A DNA stretch of 64,000 nucleotides from Opitutaceae bacterium BACL24 MAG-120322-bin51 (GCA_905182465.1 CAJJBI010000005.1:186001-250000); one strand, 5' to 3'. Numbered from the stretch's first letter, positions 23,005 through 31,392 are shown. Notes: generated by a model from the letters alone, not told the origin. Numbers and translations are program-made.

Positions 23005-23862
23005 CTACTTCTTCGCTTTGCGCTTAGCTACTTTTTTCTTAGCGGCCTTCTTCTTGGGTGCTTTTTTCGCTACCTTCTTTTTAGGAGCTTTCTTAGCGAC
23101 CTTTTTCTTGGCTACTTTTTTAACTGCTTTTTTCTTCACAGCTTTCTTAGCGACCTTTTTCTTGGCTACTTTTTTGACTGCTTTTTTCTTCACAGCTTTC
23201 TTAGCGACCTTTTTCTTGGCTACTTTTTTGACTGCTTTTTTCTTCACAGCTTTCTTAGCGACCTTTTTCTTGGCTACTTTTTTGACTGCTTTTTTCTTCA
23301 CAGCTTTCTTAGCGACCTTTTTCTTGGCTACTTTTTTGACTGCTTTTTTCTTCACAGCTTTCTTAGCGACCTTTTTCTTGGCTACTTTCTTCACTGCTTT
23401 TTTCTTCGCGACCTTTTTAACAGCTTTCTTCACTGCTTTTTTCTTCGCGACCTTTTTAACAGCCTTCTTAACTACTTTCTTAACAGCCTTTTTCTTGGCT
23501 GGTGCTTTGCGAACTACTTTTTTCTTTGTTGCTTTTTTCTTAGGCATAATGGTTTCAGGGTTAAAGCCTGGGAGTTGGTCTGGTAGAGATTCTAACGCAG
23601 CTCTTAACAACTCACCTACACTGACTTTCTGCTGTTTGCTCAACTTAACTAGTCGTTGACGAAGTTTATCGGACAAGCGGACAGAAATTTGGCGGTGCGA
23701 TGTATTTGATAGCTTCAATTCGGAAGCATCTAGATGACTAACCGCGTAGCGAACAACTTCACTAATAGAGCGTGCCCCTGTTTGACGTTGAATTTCTTTC
23801 AGCTTACCGAATAGGTCTTGCTGAAGATCAAAAGATAACGGGGTAGATTTTTTATTGCTCAT
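23005..23862 (-). CDS. Tandem ribbon-helix-helix protein with histone H1-like lysine-rich tail
   Basis: About 285 residues. Two ribbon-helix-helix-like segments come first: STPLSFDLQQDLFGKLKEI with ISEVVRYAVSHL, and ISVRLSDKLRQRLVKLSKQQ with SVGELLRAALESL. They are followed by a linker and a 180-residue tail built almost only from Lys, Ala and Val with a few Pro, Arg and Thr and no acidic residue. The tail resembles bacterial histone H1-like DNA-compacting tails. A likely DNA-binding nucleoid protein; the RHH part may give dimerisation or sequence preference. ATG at 23862 chosen (a TTG lies at 23868). An internal ATG at 23547 (MPKKKATKKK) could start a tail-only product. Confidence 0.85.
   Translation of the reverse strand: MSNKKSTPLSFDLQQDLFGKLKEIQRQTGARSISEVVRYAVSHLDASELKLSNTSHRQISVRLSDKLRQRLVKLSKQQKVSVGELLRAALESLPDQLPGFNPETIMPKKKATKKKVVRKAPAKKKAVKKVVKKAVKKVAKKKAVKKAVKKVAKKKAVKKVAKKKVAKKAVKKKAVKKVAKKKVAKKAVKKKAVKKVAKKKVAKKAVKKKAVKKVAKKKVAKKAVKKKAVKKVAKKKVAKKAVKKKAVKKVAKKKVAKKAPKKKVAKKAPKKKAAKKKVAKRKAKK
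23137..23406 (-). repeat. 54-bp tandem repeat, five units, inside the lysine-rich tail
   Basis: Five nearly identical units begin at 23137, 23191, 23245, 23299 and 23353. Each encodes 18 residues with the pattern AVKKKAVKKVAKKKVAKK. The near-identity at DNA level points to recent slippage or unequal exchange, and tail length probably varies between strains. Confidence 0.9.
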
Positions 23863-23986
23863 ACGCAACGCCGTGAAGGCTGTTTCAAAAACTGGTTTTT
23901 ATATACCCTAAGTCAACATAAAATCTAAGTAGTCAATGTGAGCTATTACTCGGGACAAAAACTTAAAATTCTTACGTTAAGTAAAA

Positions 23987-24912
23987 CTATAATTCTTTCA
24001 TCGAAGATGGAATAGATGCATCAACTGATAGCGCAGTTTCCGGACAAAATAAATTGTGGTTTAAAGATATGCCAACGGACGCAGCTTTCACTTCGAAGGT
24101 CGTTCGGTCTCTCGAAGTATAGTCCGTAAGAGTGATACGTTTGACGATGTACTGCTCTTGAATTTTCTTAAAGCTCTCCACGGCGAAGCGTGATGCGACT
24201 TCACTTTCAGCATTCACGACTTCGATTCTCCACAGTGCATTATAAGTATCGTCCAGACCCACGCGCACGCCACTGATGCCCCGCTCTGCGCTGGCAGATG
24301 TAGCTGGTGGCTGCATTAAAAACTGCTGCGCGACACGGCTCACCCCAACGAGCGTCGGCCCCTCGTAAGTAAAGTCTTTCCAGTATACAAATGGCATCTG
24401 CAAATCGAAAGGCGAATAAAGCAAGCCAGGCATGATGGGCTCAAACAAGGCCTCACCTTCGATCAGTTCAAAGTCACTTCCACTCATTTCGGCGTATCCA
24501 TGCCTGCGGGCTGACTCCATTTTGTATAATTAATTCCACCTCCTGCGACGAATCTACAGATTCGCCATCTTTTGGCCGAACTGAGGAAACGCGGAAGCGC
24601 GTGATCGGCCCCGACTCATTCCATGAGCCCCACATGATTCCTGCGTAAGGAATCGTACGGCCTCGGCGCGGTTTATGCGCCAACTCAAACTCGAAACAAA
24701 AGTCGCCTTCGAGGCGTTGTCGCCGAAATGCAGCCAGAGCGTTGTGCCCCCTCTTCCGCATCGATGCGTTCCATAAAACGAGAGGCACGTTCGCCGCCCA
24801 GACGCACTTGGGCAGATGCTTGTGAATAGGCACAAAAAAGGCCAGCTACGGTTAAACCGCAAACAGCTGACCTTTTAAATAATTTTAAAAAATACGTTTC
24901 CCGAAATAGCAT
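23987..24912 (-). CDS. Secreted LolA-like/outer membrane lipoprotein-sorting-type protein (two frameshifts)
   Basis: The first frame gives a signal peptide (RSAVCGLTVAGLFCAYSQASAQ) and VRLGGERASRFMERIDAEEG. After a shift in a run of five G at about 24750 it continues HNALAAFRRQRLEGDFCFEF and RTIPYAGIMWGSWNESG, and after a second shift near 24515 MPGLLYSPFDLQMPFVYWKD and VGVSRVAQQFLMQPP. The pattern of a signal peptide, LEGD strand and FxYWKD...YEG block resembles LolA-like lipoprotein-sorting proteins annotated in Verrucomicrobia; I recall this only by general pattern. The start overlaps the corrected secG stop as TAATG, implying coupled translation. Confidence 0.6.
24834..24876 (-). terminator. 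Terminator-like hairpin inside the signal-peptide coding region
   Basis: Arms AAAAGGcCAGCT and AGCTGaCCTTTT enclose an inner hairpin CGGT/ACCG. The A-run on the left is a six-T run on the minus strand. It has the form of a Rho-independent terminator 32 nt after the corrected secG stop, but it lies inside the start of the following gene, so it may attenuate expression of that gene. Confidence 0.55.
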
Positions 24913-25293
24913 TAATTAGTGGCGGGCTGCGGATCGTCCGAAGCAGCATCGATCGATTCGACGACCTCAGTAACCGTTTCTCCGACTGGCTCATTCTTGC
25001 TGGGAAGAGATGAGCGTATTCATATCCACCTCAGGAGTCACACTAGCCGATTGAGCTTGGTAGAGCAAATAGAGGCCCAAGGCGACGAGGAAGAATGCGA
25101 TGATTCCGTAAACGGTGCCCTTAGTCAGGATATTGTTTGTGTCCGAACCGAAAGCAGACTCAGCAGCACCGCCACCAAGTGCGGCACCCATACCACCGCT
25201 CTGGCTGGTTTTTTGCATGAGCACGATTAAAATGACAAATGCCGAGATCAGCAAAAGGAAGAGAGTTAAAAGACTGATGAGTAATGTGCTCAT
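24912..25293 (-). CDS. secG: Preprotein translocase subunit SecG (probable frameshift near end)
   Basis: Small inner-membrane subunit of SecYEG. Two membrane helices ([24 protein letters not shown] and [20 protein letters not shown], given here only as landmarks at residues 2-25 and 59-78) flank the family-typical [17 protein letters not shown]. The frame as read stops at 24991 after SSQQE. One base shifted, it continues [16 protein letters not shown] and ends PQPATN at 24912-24914, where TAA overlaps the next ATG as TAATG. That overlap, and the acidic tail, make an indel near 25005 likely. Confidence 0.88.
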
Positions 25294-25432
25294 AATGGTA
25301 AGCCGTTGATAGAGGGAAAAGCACGGTAAGATGCCAAGCCTGCCCTTGAGTTCAAGCGAAAAGGAAGGGGCAGAGACTGAAGGTTCAAGCTTGAACTATC
25401 CATTTTGAATGATTTCTCGCCTGACGCCCGAT

Positions 25433-26428
25433 TCAAGCTTCGCCCTTCGATGATTTTAAGCGCTCCTCGAGCAGCTGCATATCACCAGGAATTTTGGACT
25501 GAAACTTTACCTTCTTACCGCTTGTCGGGTGGATAATGCCTATCGTCGTAGCGTGCAGCGCTTGCCGCTTAAAACCATAAGGTAGCTGAGCGCCCTTCCG
25601 GGCAACAGCCTTCTGCGTACTCGGGTGGTAGATTCGATCACCAATCAGCGGCATGCCATGCGCGGCTGCTTGTATCCGAATCTGGTGCTTAAGACCTGTT
25701 TCGAGACGAATACGGAGCCTCGCCACGTGGTTTTGAGCAAAAACCTCTTCGACTCGATAATGCGTCACCGCCTCGGTCGCGCCCTCTTCAGGCTCAACGA
25801 AAAGTTTTTGATCGTAGCCGCGCTCGTCTAGCTTGAGGTAATTATGCCAAGTGCCCTCTGGCGTGGCTGCATCCCCATCGCCGTAGGCAATGTATTCACG
25901 GAGAAAGTTGTGGCTACGGAGCTGCTTGATCAGGTGCTGCCTCGCGTTGTCGTTCAGCGCGATGCAAAGTAGCCCACTCGTGTATTGATCTAGCCGATGC
26001 ACGGGGAGCGTCTTGACCGGATCTGCCGTGCCGAAAAAACTACGACGGGTCGCCTCACCTCGCGCGTCGTTCAAATAGTTGCTCAACACTTCGAGTGCCG
26101 AAATCTTCGATTGATTCTCGGTCGGCACGGACAACAGACCTGCCTCTTTATCGACGATGGCAAGATCGCTGTCTAAATAGATCAATACCAGCTTGGGATG
26201 AATCCGCTTGCGGTGCCCCCAGGCCACCGCGGACTTCTCAGGCTTACCCATCGTCAGTGACTCACCAGGATCCGCCAGTCGCATGCCCGCTTTCGTCACG
26301 ACACGCCCATCTAGGCAAAAACGACCGGCCGCGATCCACTCCTTGATCCGCTTACGCGGGGAATCAGGGCAAAGACGCACCGCCCAATCGAGCAGGGTCT
26401 TTTCGTTCTGGATGGAGTCGTCCTTCAT
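25433..26428 (-). CDS. RluA-family RNA pseudouridine synthase
   Basis: 331 residues from the ATG at 26428 (a TTG at 26446 is also in frame). An S4-like RNA-binding segment (RKRIKEWIAAGRFCLDGRVV) precedes the catalytic domain with the nucleophile Asp147 in the motif HRLDQYTSG and the family motifs LETGLKHQIRIQ and HGMPLIGD. It makes pseudouridine in 23S rRNA or tRNA; the target cannot be told. The first 21 codons have relatives in front of the tandem porin genes upstream. No terminator was identified in the 140 nt to secG. Confidence 0.93.
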   Translation of the reverse strand: MKDDSIQNEKTLLDWAVRLCPDSPRKRIKEWIAAGRFCLDGRVVTKAGMRLADPGESLTMGKPEKSAVAWGHRKRIHPKLVLIYLDSDLAIVDKEAGLLSVPTENQSKISALEVLSNYLNDARGEATRRSFFGTADPVKTLPVHRLDQYTSGLLCIALNDNARQHLIKQLRSHNFLREYIAYGDGDAATPEGTWHNYLKLDERGYDQKLFVEPEEGATEAVTHYRVEEVFAQNHVARLRIRLETGLKHQIRIQAAAHGMPLIGDRIYHPSTQKAVARKGAQLPYGFKRQALHATTIGIIHPTSGKKVKFQSKIPGDMQLLEERLKSSKGEA

Positions 26429-26593
26429 TTCCGCGTAGTGCGTCAACTCAAGGCCTTACAAGCAAGCTCATTTCAAGCGGTTCTGCGAAAACACCCGCCG
26501 ACTGCAGACTTTGTAGGACTGCCATGTCACCCCACTCGGCACCAATCAGTGAGTACGCCTTAGGTTTATACCTGCCCCGCGCGCGCCGCGCAC

Positions 26594-26626
26594 AAAAAAG
26601 CCCCCCGGCCAGATGACCGGAGGGCT
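26594..26626 (-). terminator. Terminator after porin copy A
   Basis: On the minus strand GCCCTCCGG / CCGGGGGGC with an 8-nt loop followed by six T. The same hairpin occurs behind the other two porin copies, so it was duplicated with them. It separates copy A from the RluA-type gene. Confidence 0.8.
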
Positions 26627-26652
26627 TAAAGAAAAATTTAGTCTAAACTAAA

Positions 26653-27610
26653 TTAGAAACTGAAAAGCAAGCTCAACAGCGAATTGGGTCTGTCACCATG
26701 CTTCGAAATCAGAATAAATCTACGTGGCTGACTTCGGTCACAGAGCAAAAGGTTATCACTGAAGGCATAGTTGTGAGCTAGTGTGTATTTTGTGAGTCGA
26801 GATCGTTCGTAATCACTCTGAAGTCATCAAATCAATGCGCACTAACGCGAGCGGTCACCGATGCAACATCACTGTATTCATAGTTGGCCATCAACAGGCC
26901 GGCATGAAGGTAATTATCGCCCATCAAAGCTCTGCATTGCTAGCGTTAAGTTCAGCAGCAAAAAGCCATGCGCCGGTTTCGTAGGTCACATAGGCATTGT
27001 AGTGTTCAATACTAAACTGTTCAAAATCTTCAGCGAAACTTCCACCAACAAAGACGGAAAAACCGCCGCCGAGATCAAGAGAAGCTGCAACTTCGACAAC
27101 CAATGGCGTCGCTGTCATCCAGTTTGACTTCACTGAGATGCCGAAGAATGTAGTGTCTGAAGCAACTGTGTATTTAACACCATCCCCGTATCTTGAATTA
27201 TAATTAAAATTACGTAGTGGGAAATTATAGGCAGTGGAGGATTGAAAGAGACCAGTTGGCTTTTTGGCTTCGAAACCGAGCATTGATACATAGCGACCTA
27301 CAGTCACTACGCTACCACCACTAGTGCGTAGTTAACGAAGGCTTGCTGAGCAGTAATGCCTGATGATCGCCATCATACTCAAGATCGACTTGGGCAGTGA
27401 CAGCCTCGAAGTCAAACAACCAGCTGATTTCAACTTTATCAATTTGGAAGTCCTCAGTGGACTACTATTATCGCCATCTGTATATTCAGTGTGTCGATAG
27501 GATGAATCAACATAGCCTTGGAAAGAGAGTGAATCGTTAATGACGATTTCACCCATCGAAAAGCTGGAAGCTGCAAGAAATGCAGATGCGATAGCTAATT
27601 TGTTTTTCAT
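26653..27610 (-). CDS. Outer-membrane porin, copy A (bbp2/OmpL-like, frameshifted)
   Basis: Start at 27610 with a signal peptide (MKNKLAIASAFLAASSFSMG). Strands recognisable in the three frames are LSFQGYVDSSY, KVEISWLFDFEAVTAQVDLE, TVGRYVSMLGFEAKKPTGL, VASLDLGGGFSVFVGGSF and YNAYVTYETGAWLFAAEL. The C terminus reads L-F-S-F-stop after one base correction, a normal beta-barrel end. At least four single-base differences from copy B break the frame (about 27450, 27385, 27325, 26670). They look like consensus errors in a repeat but could be decay. Probable diffusion porin. Confidence 0.7.
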
Positions 27611-27635
27611 AGTTTTGTTGCGTTTTATTGTTGTT

Positions 27636-27701
27636 TTACAAACAGAGCTTACTGGCCCAATCGAGCAGGGTTTTTTCTTCAAGATTCGAATCCTCCATCA
27701 T
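27636..27701 (-). other. 21-codon leader ORF resembling the start of the RluA-type gene
   Basis: Minus-strand ATG to TAA. The peptide reads MMEDSNLEEKTLLDWASKLC plus Leu; the pseudouridine synthase begins MKDDSIQNEKTLLDWAVRLC. The DNA also matches upstream of the ATG (AAATGAGCTTGC and GACGCACT). It ends 25 nt before porin copy A. Best read as a junction scar of the tandem duplication; a leader peptide role is possible because the frame is kept in both copies. Confidence 0.7.
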
Positions 27702-27821
27702 GAGTGTACAGTGCGTCGATAGTCCCAAAGACAGGCAAGCTCATTTAATATCACTTGCAAGGACGCCGACTGGTGTCGCCTCGCGACCACTATGACTCGG
27801 GAAGCGTTCTTCCCTAGGCAC

Positions 27822-27856
27822 AAAAAAGCCCCCCGGCCAGATGACCGGAGGGCTTT
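27822..27856 (-). terminator. Terminator after porin copy B
   Basis: Same hairpin as behind copy A, with a six-T run on the minus strand and TTTT on the other side, so it may act in both directions. Confidence 0.8.
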
Positions 27857-27899
27857 TGAAATGTAATTTGCTTTTACGCTCTAATTGGGCAGGGCCTAA

Positions 27900-28819
27900 T
27901 TAGAACAGGCTTGTAGAACCAGTAGAATCTACGTGGCTGACTTCGGTCACAAGCAAAAGGTTATCACTGAAGTCATAGTTGTGAGCTAGTGTGTATTTTG
28001 TGTACTCTGCTCTGTCTTCCCAATCAACCGCACTAAAGCGAGCAGTCACCGATGCAACATCACTGTATTCATAGTTGGCCATCAACAGGCCGGAATAAAT
28101 GTCACCATCATCGGGTATATCAGTAGCGTTAAGTTCAGCAGCAAAAAGCCATGCGCCGGTTTCGTAGGTCACATAGGCATTGTAGTGTTCAATACTAAAC
28201 TGTTCAAAATCTTCAGCGAAACTTCCACCAACAAAGACGGAAAAACCGCCGCCGAGATCAAGAGAAGCTGCAACTTCGACTATATCCAGATCACCTCCGC
28301 GTCGCGTCATTCAACGTTGACTCACTGAGATGCCGAAGAATGTAGTGTCTGAAGCAACTGTGTATTTAACACCAAGATTTAATATTTCTTGTATTAAAAT
28401 CTATATTAACTAACTTCAACGAAGGGATACTATAGGCAGTGGAGGATTGAAAGAGACCAGTTGGCTTTTTGGCTTCGAAACCGAGCATTGATACATAGCG
28501 ACCTACAGTCACTACGCTACCACCACTAAGTGCGTAGTTAACGAAGGCTTGCTGAGCAGTAATGCCTGATGATACGCCATCATACTCAAGGTCGACTTGG
28601 GCAGTGACAGCCTCGAAGTCAAACAACCAGCTGATTTCAACTTTATCAATTTGGACTCTTCAATACGGGAGTCCGGAATACCACGATTATTGAATCACCG
28701 CGCAGATAGGATGAATCAACATAGCCTTGGAAAGAGAGTGAATCATTAATGACGATTTCACCCATCGAAAAGCTGGAAGCTGCAAGGAATGCAGATGCGA
28801 TAGCTAATTTGTTTTTCAT
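27900..28819 (-). CDS. Outer-membrane porin, copy B (bbp2/OmpL-like, frameshifted)
   Basis: Start at 28819; the signal peptide and first strand are identical to copy A. Recognisable parts are FDFEAVTAQVDLEYDG, SSGITAQQAFVNYALSGGSV, VGRYVSMLGFEAKKPTGLFQ, FSVFVGGSFAEDFEQFSIEH and YSDVASVTARFSAVDWEDRA, ending TGSTSLF, again with a terminal Phe. Frame breaks fall near 28660, 28390 and 28315, mostly where it differs from copy A. The loop after the first strand and the loop after STAY are different from copy A, while the strands are the same. Confidence 0.7.
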
Positions 28820-28844
28820 AGTTTTGTTGCGTTTTATTGTTGTT

Positions 28845-28910
28845 TTACAAACAGAGCTTACTGGCCCAATCGAGCAGGGTTTTTTCTTCAAGATTCGTAT
28901 CCTCCATCAT
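28845..28910 (-). other. Second copy of the rluA-like leader ORF
   Basis: Same 21-codon ORF as at 27636-27701 with one residue changed (Thr for Ser at position 5), 25 nt before porin copy B. Its preservation with an intact frame shows the leader travelled with the duplicated unit. Confidence 0.7.
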
Positions 28911-29029
28911 GAGCGTACAGTGCGTCGATAGTCCCAAAGACAGGCAAGCTCATTTAATATCGCTCGCAAGGAGCCGACTGGTGTCGCCTCGCGACCACTA
29001 TGACCTAGGAAGCGTTCTTCCCTAGGCAC

Positions 29030-29064
29030 AAAAAAGCCCCCCGGCCAGATGACCGGAGGGCTTT
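29030..29064 (-). terminator. Terminator after porin copy C
   Basis: Third copy of the GCCCTCCGG/CCGGGGGGC hairpin with a six-T run on the minus strand. Confidence 0.8.
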
Positions 29065-29106
29065 TGAAATGTAATTTGCTTTTACGCTCTAATTGGCAGG
29101 GCCTAA

Positions 29107-30112
29107 TTAGAAAGTGAAGAGCAATTCAACAGCGAATGAGGTAACCTCGGCGTCTTGACCAACAACATCACCATCAGCTTGGCTGACTTCAGCACAAAGT
29201 GCAAGATTGTCAGAGAACGCGTAGTTGTGAGCGAGTGTTATCTTAGTGCCATCAATAATATCGCCTTGTTGTTCACCCTCCAGGTCGACAGAGCTGAAAC
29301 GAGCAGTCACCGAAGCAACGTCGCTGTAAGCATAGTTAGCCATCAACAAGTAACTAGTGGCTTCCTGATCGTTGAAGCGTTGTAGTTGACTCATCTTCCT
29401 CAAGCTTCAATTCAGCAGCGAACAACCATGCGCCTGTTTCATAGGTCACATAAGCGTTGAGCAACTGATTATCACCTGAATCTGCATTTTCGAAGGCACC
29501 GCCAGCAAACACTGTGAAGCCGTTGCCGAGGTCCATAGAACCGGCCACTTCAAGTGCGTATGAGCTGTCATCCTCTCACATATCACCACCAAGGCGGTCG
29601 CCGTCATTACCAAAAGCTTGGTCTTGAAGCGAGATGCCGAAGAATGTAGTGCCTGAAGTGCGTGTGTATTTTACACCTTGCACGTAATCACTGGCATTTG
29701 TGATGCTGATAGCCTTGAACTGTGTAAGCACCAGAGAACTGATACATACCAGTTGGCTCAAGAGCTTCGAAACCAAGCATCGTGGCATAACGACCAGCAG
29801 TTACTACATCACCGTTAGCGAGCGAGTAGTTAACGAAGGCTTGCTCAACATTAGTGCCATTAACTCCTTCTTCATACTCAAGATCAACTTGGGCAGAGAC
29901 ATTACCGAAGCTGAATAACCAGTCGATTTCAACTTGGTCGATACCAAAGGAGTTAGTGGATTCTTTAGTTGCGCGCCATTATCTGCATCAGAATGTGAGT
30001 AAGACATATCAACGAAGCCTTCAACAGAGATATTCTCAGTCAAGGCGATCTCCGCGAAGGAGAAGCTGGAAGCTGCAATAAATGCAGATGCGATAGCTAT
30101 TTTGTTTTTCAT
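29107..30112 (-). CDS. Outer-membrane porin, copy C (bbp2/OmpL-like, frameshifted)
   Basis: Diverged relative of copies A and B, about 335 residues. Signal peptide MKNKIAIASAFIAASSFSFA; strands ISVEGFVDMSYSHSD, GRYATMLGFEALEPTGMYQF (second frame), MDLGNGFTVFAGGAFENADS, LLNAYVTYETGAWLFAAELK and ending SFAVELLFTF, a classic barrel end with Phe. Frame breaks lie near 29960, 29740, 29575 and 29385. It is the first gene of the array in the direction of transcription and probably the ancestor or an older duplicate. Its leader shows a degenerate version of the sequence in front of A and B. Confidence 0.72.
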
Positions 30113-30187
30113 AGTGTAGTTTGTTTTGTTATTGTTTGTTTTGTTGTTTTTCAACAGCGCTGACTGACTCAGACGAGCCTGTCTTTG

Positions 30188-30763
30188 CTACTGGAAATTG
30201 GGTTTTTGGACGGTCAATACCTGACCTTTACGGAAACTGATCTTACCGCGCAGCGAATTGCTATCATCGCGGATACTGGTTTCGTAATAAAAAACTTCGT
30301 CCACGCGGGGCTTGAGCGATTTCACCGAACGAGGCGGTGATCCTAAAGCATCGATGACAGTCTCTTCAGATACACCTGGGCGCACGGTCTCCCACTGCTC
30401 TGGCTGCGTCCAGCGCAAGTTACGCCAAGCGCTGTTCGCCATAATGTCAAAGGCCGCGCCACGCCCGAGGATTGAGGAACTAGGCACATTGCCACCCGTG
30501 GCAGCCAAGGCTTTCACTTCTTTAGTTTCTTGCTCGGCATCAGCTAAGCGTGTTTCGAGCTCTGCAATACGCGCCTCTGATACACTTGATGGAGCCGGTT
30601 GCACCTGCTCCGCGGAGGCTAGACGCGCCTCCATGGCGATCAAACGTGCTTCCATTTGAGCCATACGATCAGTGGCTGCATCCGCATCGGCAGCACAAAG
30701 TGGGGCAAATAAAACTGGCGCAAGCAGCGCAACAGCATAGGTATTCAATAAGGTAATACGCAT
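30188..30763 (-). CDS. Exported coiled-coil protein with BamE/SmpA-like domain
   Basis: 191 residues. A signal peptide (LLNTYAVALLAPVLFAPLCA) is followed by a coiled coil at about 33-85 (MAQMEARLIAMEARLASAE, ARIAELETRLADAEQETKE) and a C-terminal domain with the SmpA/OmlA pattern VRPGVSEETVIDALGSPP and FYYETS...GKISFRKGQVL. BamE-like domains assist outer-membrane protein assembly or act as small envelope modules. It lies directly upstream of the porin array on the same strand, which fits an outer-membrane role. Confidence 0.7.
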   Translation of the reverse strand: MRITLLNTYAVALLAPVLFAPLCAADADAATDRMAQMEARLIAMEARLASAEQVQPAPSSVSEARIAELETRLADAEQETKEVKALAATGGNVPSSSILGRGAAFDIMANSAWRNLRWTQPEQWETVRPGVSEETVIDALGSPPRSVKSLKPRVDEVFYYETSIRDDSNSLRGKISFRKGQVLTVQKPNFQ

Positions 30764-30896
30764 ATATTTCCGCTAATAGTGCATTATATGCCCTACTATG
30801 CAAGCCAAAAAATCTCATTTACCTCAGTGATGACGGTGCTTAAGTTGCCAGATTACTGCCTAAGGCCCATCCAAGGCTCAATTAATCACGATTTAT

Positions 30897-31275
30897 ATGA
30901 CTATTACCCATAAATACAGACTTCTGGGCTCGATACTTGCCTTCTGCGCAGTGTTATTCGGCGCATTTGGCGCCCATGCCCTTAAAGAAACACTGAGCGC
31001 GCACGATTCGATTCAAACCTGGGAAACTGCTGTGCGTTACCAGATGTGGCATGCTTTAGCCCTTATCCTGTTGTCAATGATCAGCTTATCGAAGTCCCAT
31101 ACCCAAAATGACTGGTCTCTGCTTCGTGGTCGGCACCTTACTGTTCTCAGGCTCACTTTACGGACTGGCACTCGATGGGCCAAAATGGCTCGGTCCGGTG
31201 ACACCGCTCGGTGGACTATGCCTGATGATCGGATGGTTGCTACTTGTTTATTCGAGTTACAAAAATAAGGTATAA
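30897..31275 (+). CDS. DUF423 family membrane protein (frameshifted)
   Basis: Small inner-membrane protein, about 125 residues, function unknown. The first frame has the conserved start LLGSILAFCAVLFGAFGAHA and YQMWHALALILL. After a frame change near 31112 the second half follows: CFVVGTLLFSGSLYGLALDG, GPVTPLGGLCLMIGWLLLVY, to a stop at 31273-31275. Four membrane helices result, as in the family. A single-base indel in the text is the likely cause. Confidence 0.85.
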
Positions 31276-31327
31276 ACCTTATCTATTAGTAAGTTATATA
31301 GCCTATATTATAATGAGGTTTATACCT
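31268..31327. repeat. 12-bp perfect inverted repeat after DUF423 gene
   Basis: AGGTATAAACCT at 31268-31279 and its exact reverse complement at 31316-31327, with 36 AT-rich nt between. The left arm contains the DUF423 stop codon. There is no T-run, so it is not a standard terminator; it could be an mRNA 3' end structure or a protein site. Confidence 0.5.
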
Positions 31328-31373
31328 ATTTCTATTTGCGATCGGCAACTTGCTGACGACCAGCCCTAATTGA

Positions 31374-31392
31374 CTCTAGCTGAGAGCTAGAG
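31374..31392. repeat. 8-bp perfect hairpin upstream of the thioesterase gene
   Basis: CTCTAGCT-GAG-AGCTAGAG. It lies 65 nt before the thioesterase start; role unknown. Confidence 0.4.

Larger units (their letters stand above)
26594..29029 (-). repeat. Tandem duplication: terminator, leader remnant and porin gene
   Basis: Two consecutive units of about 1.2 kb (26594-27821 and 27822-29029) each contain, on the minus strand, an rluA-like 66-nt leader ORF, a porin gene and the same terminator. Most of the sequence is nearly identical between the units. Differences cluster in regions coding for presumed surface loops. A third, more diverged porin copy lies upstream at 29107-30112. Confidence 0.85.

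Noticed and set aside
23137-23406. Possible CRISPR-like array
   Set aside because: The 54-bp units are directly adjacent without unique spacers and are in frame with a protein repeat.
23018-23659. Hydrophobic 213-residue plus-strand frame
   Set aside because: It is the complement of the lysine-rich repeat tail (AAG/GCT/GTT codons read backwards as Phe/Leu/Ala); no independent evidence.
27660-27700. GATTCGAATCCTCC resembling a tRNA T-loop
   Set aside because: No acceptor stem, anticodon arm or cloverleaf can be folded around it; it is part of the leader ORF. No tRNA gene was found in the window.
27540-27722. Plus-strand ORFs of 60 codons repeated at 28749-28931
   Set aside because: They are shadows of the duplicated porin signal peptide and rluA-like leader on the minus strand.
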